Position numbers and translations under genes: made by a program. From contig OZ220688.1 of assembly GCA_965116445.1 (NCBI GenBank), positions 3,286,001 to 3,350,000 of the forward strand: a stretch of 64,000 nt of DNA, read 5' to 3'. The notes under the pieces were generated by a model. The model ran no database searches. It was not told where the DNA came from and saw only the letters and a list, made by a program, of their open reading frames with translations. Origin of the DNA: Multivorans sp965116445. GTDB lineage: Bacteria; Acidobacteriota; Thermoanaerobaculia; Multivoradales; Multivoraceae. Shown in pieces: positions 60,549 through 64,000 of this stretch; the stretch's first letter is position 1, and each line of letters begins with the position of its first letter.

Positions 60549-61992
60549 GGCAGTAGAATGTCGTCATGGCTATGGGCAAAAAGCGTCGTGGTGGGAGCCA
60601 GGAGCCTCTCTGGGTGTCGGGCGGCGATCTGCCGCGAAGCTCTGGTCACCCGTTCTATGAGCGTTTGAACGGCTTGCTGGAGTCGAGGGGTTTCGACGAG
60701 TTCGTGGAGTCGGAGTGTTCGGAGTTCTACGCGGAGCGCATGGGCCGACCGAGTCTGCGTCCGGGCCGGTACTTCAGGATGTTGCTGTTGGGCTACTTCG
60801 AGGGTTTGGACTCTGAGCGTGGCATCGCGTGGCGGGCTCAGGACTCGCTGAGCATCCGGCGGTTTCTGGACTTGGGTGTAACTGAATCGGCCCCGGATCA
60901 TTCGACGATTTCGCGTACTCGTCGGCTGATCGCGGTGGAGACTCACGCGAAGGTGTTCTCGTGGGTTCTTGGCGTCCTGGCGGATTCGGGTCTGGTGTCG
61001 GGGAAGACGGTGGGGGTGGACGCGACGACTCTGGAGGCGAACGCGGCGCTGCGAAGCATCGTGCGTCGTGACACGGGCGCGGAGTACGAGGAGTTCGTTC
61101 GGGGCTTGGCGGCGGCCTCGGGTGTGGCGACGCCGACGAAGGCGGAGTTGGCGCGCTTCGACCGCAAGCGGAAGAAGAAGTTGTCCAACAAGGAGTGGGA
61201 GAATCCGCACGATCCGGATGCAGAGGTAACGAAGATGAAGGATGGCCGCACGCACCTTGCGTACAAGGCGGAGCAGGCGGTGGACCTGGAGTGCGGGACC
61301 ATCCTGGGCGTGACCATCCACGGCGGCGCCAAGGGGGACACGGAGTCTCTCTTCGCGACGCTGGAGGAGACCTTCGATCAGGTCGAGTCGGCGGTCGGCG
61401 ACTCGTCGGTGATCGAGGAAGTCGTTGCGGACAAGGGGTACCACAGCAACGCCGTTCTCGCCTCCATCGACGAGTTGGAGCTTCGCAGCTACATTGCGGA
61501 GCCGGACCGTGGTCGTCGTCGTTGGAAGGGCAAGAAGGACCTGCAGGCCATCGTGTACGCGAACCGTCGGCGAATCCGGGGGAATCGAGGCAAGCGGATG
61601 CAGCGCCAGCGCGGCGAGCGCCTCGAACGGCCTTTCGCCCATCAGTTCGAGACCGGCGGCATGCGACGGCTGCATCTGCGCGAGTGCGGCAACGTGCTCA
61701 AGCGGGTCTACCTTCAGGCCTGCGGCTTCAACCTCGGGCTGCTGATGCGTACGCTCGTGGGAGTCGGAACGCCGCGGGCCTTGCAGGGACGGTCTGCGGC
61801 GTTCCTCGACGCCCTGGCCGGCCCACACGGGGCGCCTTGGGAGCGTCTTGGCCGGGCTTTCCGCCGGTTCCTCGCCCGATGGCGGGAAAACCGCGCTGCC
61901 AGCCGCCCCAACTTCAACTTCGTCTTCCTCGCCGCTACCCAACCTCAAGCCTGAACCAACCACATCGCTCGGACCGCACGACTACTTCTGCC
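60549..61992 (+). mobile_element. IS1182/IS5-like insertion sequence
   Basis: The element is about 1.44 kb. The left end GGCAGTAGAATGTCGT (from 60549) and the right end read in reverse, GGCAGAAGTAGTCGT (from 61992), form imperfect terminal inverted repeats with one gap. It contains one full-length transposase. The left end abuts the EAD1 gene; the right end cuts a secreted-protein gene. No clear target-site duplication was identified. Confidence 0.75.
60566..61954 (+). CDS. IS1182/IS5-family DDE transposase
   Basis: 462 residues. The N-terminal DUF772-like domain is HPFYERLNGLLESRGFDEFVES, RPGRYFRMLLLGYFEGLDSERGIAWRAQDSLSIRRFLDL, PDHSTISRTR. The catalytic DDE domain shows VGVDATTLEANAAL (first Asp), EEVVADKGYHS (second Asp) and a C-terminal segment RLERPFAHQFETGGMRRLHLRECGNVLKRVYLQA, with the Glu in the family's usual place. 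No frameshift is present. The start lies 17 bp inside the left terminal repeat. Confidence 0.93.
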   Translation: MAMGKKRRGGSQEPLWVSGGDLPRSSGHPFYERLNGLLESRGFDEFVESECSEFYAERMGRPSLRPGRYFRMLLLGYFEGLDSERGIAWRAQDSLSIRRFLDLGVTESAPDHSTISRTRRLIAVETHAKVFSWVLGVLADSGLVSGKTVGVDATTLEANAALRSIVRRDTGAEYEEFVRGLAAASGVATPTKAELARFDRKRKKKLSNKEWENPHDPDAEVTKMKDGRTHLAYKAEQAVDLECGTILGVTIHGGAKGDTESLFATLEETFDQVESAVGDSSVIEEVVADKGYHSNAVLASIDELELRSYIAEPDRGRRRWKGKKDLQAIVYANRRRIRGNRGKRMQRQRGERLERPFAHQFETGGMRRLHLRECGNVLKRVYLQACGFNLGLLMRTLVGVGTPRALQGRSAAFLDALAGPHGAPWERLGRAFRRFLARWRENRAASRPNFNFVFLAATQPQA

Positions 61993-62345
61993 ACGGGCTG
62001 CTGTTCATGCGCACCGGTGATCTGACTGAACGCCTCAGGCGTACCGTCGTCGTACGAGTACTCCGTCGAGGCGGGCGCCGCGACCCCGGTCAGGTCCGCC
62101 GCCGCGTCGGCCAGCGGCCCGCCGCTTGCGTCGAACCGGATCGAGTCGAGGTCCACCTTGCTGACGGCGCCTTGCTCCAGGAGAGCCTCGCTGAAGATCC
62201 GGACCGACGTTCCCGCTGGCGGATCGCCTTCGGCCAAGGCCGCCAGAGGCGACGAAACAGCCAGAGCCAGCGTCAACAGAGCCCGCAGACCGATCGGTTG
62301 CCCAAAGCTGTCGCTTCGCCTTCTTTCGAAGGAGTCACTGGTCAT
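61993..62345 (-). pseudogene. Exported protein gene truncated by the insertion sequence
   Basis: ATG at 62345 with AAGGA 9 bp upstream. The N-terminus has a signal peptide (GLRALLTLALAVSSPLAALA), then about 75 residues (SVRIFSEALLEQGAVSKVDLDSIRFDASGGPLAD... YSYDDGTPEAFS). The native sequence ends at the IS right end; the remaining frame to 61935 is IS DNA. About 117 native codons remain. The downstream part is not found on the far side of the IS, where a different gene (EAD1) begins, implying a deletion with or after insertion. Family not recognised. Confidence 0.7.
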
Positions 62346-62398
62346 CCTGTCGCTTCCTTGAGTCGGTCCGGAGGCGGCGGAGCACGCCGTGTCTACCG

Positions 62399-63748
62399 CT
62401 ACAACTCCCAGCCGTCCCGGTACGTCGGCTGGATGTACTCCCGCGGCACGTCGACGCCGTTCGTCACCTTCATCTTCTTCGCGTTCCAGACGATCTCCTG
62501 CTGGGAACGGACCGCCAGGTTGCCGAGCAGCGCGGTCTCGGTCATCGGACCCGCGTGATCTGGGAAGTTGGAGCCGTCCGGGTTCGTCGTCCCCGCCTTG
62601 ATCGCGTCGATCCACTGCTTGTAGTGCCCTTCGGTCCGCTCGTAGGAATGGGCCACGGGGTTCTTTGCGATCTTCTCGTGGAGCTTCGTCGGGTAAATCG
62701 TCGGTTTGCCGGCGTAGATGTCCGCCGTGATGACGCCCTCCGTGCCGATGAACAACTGGCCGCTCCTGCCTGGCGGCCACCTTCCCTCGAACGCCTTCGG
62801 CTTCGGCGGCGTCAGGTTGCCGTCGCGCCAGACCACGGTCATCTTCGGACGGTTGCCGCGGGCCGGGTACTCGAACGTAATCCGGGTCGAGGCCGGGGCG
62901 GTTTCCTTGAACAGCGGCGTCGATTCCGCGTAGACGGACGAAGGATCGCGCAGATCGAAGACCCAGAATGCCGCGTCCATCGCATGGCAGGCAATGTCGC
63001 CGATCGCGCCGGTGCCGAAGTCCCACCAGCCGCGCCAGTTGAACGGGTGGTAGTAGTCCGGGTGGTAGGGACGGTCCTGTGCCGGGCCGAGCCAGAGGTC
63101 CCAGGCGACGTGTTCCGGCACTTCGTGGACTTCCTCGGGACGCTTGATCGCCTGCGGCCAGATCGGCCTGTTCGTCCAGTACTCGACGTGGTTAACCTCG
63201 CCGATCACGCCCGCCTCGATCCACTCGCGAATCAGGCGCGAGCCCTCGCCGGCGTGACCCTGGTTGCCCATCTGGGTCGCCGTGCCGGCCTTGCGGGCGG
63301 CCTCGCCGACCATGCGGGCTTCCCAGATCGTCCGGGTCAGGGGCTTCTGGGTGAAGACGTGGAGACCCCGTTCGAGCGCGGCGATCGACATCACGGCATG
63401 GGTGTGGTCGGCGGTCGACACCATGACAGCGTCGAGCTCGTCCGCGTGCTTGTCGAGCAGCTCGCGGTAGTCGTGGTAGCGCGGCGCGTCGGGGTGGGCG
63501 GTCATCGCCTGCTCGGCGCGCTTCCAGTCGATGTCGCAGAGGGCTGTGATGTTCTCGCTGGAAACGCCCTCGATGTCGCTCCGGCCCTTGCCGCCGGCGC
63601 CGATCGCGGCGATGTTCAGCTTGTCGCTGGGCGCGGTCTGGCCGCGACCCAGGACGTGTCGGGGGACGATCATCCAGCCCGCGCCGGCAGCTGCGGCGCC
63701 GAGCACGTTGCGACGAGTCATGTCTTGCTTGGGCATAGCGGCTTGCAT
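62399..63748 (-). CDS. Gfo/Idh/MocA-family oxidoreductase with Tat-like leader
   Basis: 449 residues from ATG 63748; in-frame ATGs at 63736 and 63721 are alternatives. The leader TRRNVLGAAAAGAGWMIVP is twin-arginine-like. The Rossmann fold is LNIAAIGAGGKGRSDIEG, with ALCDID as NAD-binding end and the EKP-like site changed to TQKPLTRT. The C-terminal domain has WNWRGW-type FNWRGWWDFGTGAIGDIACHAMD. These secreted-type dehydrogenases are common in Planctomycetota, Acidobacteriota and Verrucomicrobiota and probably act on sugars or polyols. Divergent from the PQQ dehydrogenase gene. Confidence 0.9.
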   Translation of the reverse strand: MQAAMPKQDMTRRNVLGAAAAGAGWMIVPRHVLGRGQTAPSDKLNIAAIGAGGKGRSDIEGVSSENITALCDIDWKRAEQAMTAHPDAPRYHDYRELLDKHADELDAVMVSTADHTHAVMSIAALERGLHVFTQKPLTRTIWEARMVGEAARKAGTATQMGNQGHAGEGSRLIREWIEAGVIGEVNHVEYWTNRPIWPQAIKRPEEVHEVPEHVAWDLWLGPAQDRPYHPDYYHPFNWRGWWDFGTGAIGDIACHAMDAAFWVFDLRDPSSVYAESTPLFKETAPASTRITFEYPARGNRPKMTVVWRDGNLTPPKPKAFEGRWPPGRSGQLFIGTEGVITADIYAGKPTIYPTKLHEKIAKNPVAHSYERTEGHYKQWIDAIKAGTTNPDGSNFPDHAGPMTETALLGNLAVRSQQEIVWNAKKMKVTNGVDVPREYIQPTYRDGWEL

Positions 63749-63799
63749 CTCCCCGGTTGCTTCAATGTGTCGTGAGTCTGCGGTAGGTTAGCGCATCCG

Positions 63800-64000
63800 A
63801 TGAACTTGCTGCGCATCGTTGGGCTGGGCATCGCCTGGTCGATCGGGCTCCTCGCCGCTCCCGGCCTGGCGGAGACGCGCGAGCACGGCAAGTCCAGACA
63901 CGGCGAGTGGCAGCACCACGGCGGCGACCACACTTCAAGTCGCTATTCGCCGCTGACCCAGATCGACGGCTCGAACTTCGGCCGGCTCGAGATCGCTTGG
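63800..64000 (+). CDS. PQQ-dependent dehydrogenase, N-terminal part (second copy)
   Basis: 67 codons to the window edge. A signal peptide (LLRIVGLGIAWSIGLLAAPGLA) is followed by the first propeller blade: GEWQHHGGDHTSSRYSPLTQIDGSNFGRLEIAW. This matches the opening of the dehydrogenase at 41612 (HYAADRASTKYSPAAQIDASNVSELEVAW). It is a secreted quinoprotein. The rest lies outside the window. It starts 51 bp from the divergent Gfo/Idh/MocA gene. Confidence 0.85.
   Translation, partial: MNLLRIVGLGIAWSIGLLAAPGLAETREHGKSRHGEWQHHGGDHTSSRYSPLTQIDGSNFGRLEIAW

Overview
The window is a GC-rich (roughly two-thirds G+C by eye), gene-dense bacterial chromosome segment. Its gene content points to an uncultured, probably marine or host-associated Acidobacteriota-type bacterium, with Planctomycetota and similar phyla as alternatives. 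The main evidence is the PSD1 cytochrome plus DUF1501 pair, a PVC-type heme-binding propeller/HEAT protein, sulfatase, PQQ dehydrogenases, a Gfo/Idh/MocA protein with a Tat-like leader, and a recurrent secreted FWFF/VKVLDG domain. The taxonomic call is inference. No rRNA, tRNA or CRISPR array was recognised.

Layout. 1-5.3 kb: end of a Uma2-like gene, then a translationally coupled PSD1/DUF1501 pair. 5.3-8.5 kb: membrane glycosyltransferase with TPRs and a GT2 enzyme on the minus strand. 8.6-12.5 kb: Amt transporter, then a coupled amidohydrolase and CmcJ/NvfI-type oxygenase. 12.5-14.8 kb: a cytochrome c-PhoD-like fusion lacking the expected metal ligands and a divergent alpha carbonic anhydrase, bracketed by inverted copies of a REP-like palindrome. 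14.8-16.65 kb: structured non-coding DNA and an IS110 transposase. 16.65-27 kb: Tm-1-like (UPF0261) protein, heme propeller protein, chorismate mutase, sulfatase, 1-Cys peroxiredoxin, BolA and a spondin-type secreted protein. 27-36 kb: phosphotransferase, SPFH/ribbon-helix-helix pair with a candidate operator, RpoD, DUF72, MATE exporter and M14 carboxypeptidase. 36-39.5 kb: a tight three-gene succinate dehydrogenase operon. 39.5-47.2 kb: TPR protein, nitroreductase, PQQ dehydrogenase, enoyl-CoA hydratase, DUF1801, TrkA and a glycine-rich secreted gene interrupted by an in-frame amber codon. 47.3-55.9 kb: acyl-CoA/CoA-transferase catabolic cluster ending in CoA-binding and O-acetylhomoserine sulfhydrylase genes. 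55.9-62.3 kb: a defence and mobile island. 62.4-64 kb: Gfo/Idh/MocA oxidoreductase and the start of a second PQQ dehydrogenase.

The most interesting region is 55.9-62 kb. A PaeR7I/XhoI-like restriction enzyme and a methyltransferase lie convergently. Next to them is a caspase-like protease whose C-terminal Effector-Associated Domain (EAD1-like) matches one on the neighbouring upstream protein. Matched EADs of this kind are the signature of NTP-dependent bacterial conflict systems. The upstream partner begins exactly at the edge of an IS1182/IS5-like insertion, and on the other side of the IS a different gene is cut off. This suggests that the IS, together with a deletion, removed the rest of the system. 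A second point of interest is the roughly 180 nt ahead of the IS110 transposase, which can fold into a long bulged stem and is a candidate bridge RNA.
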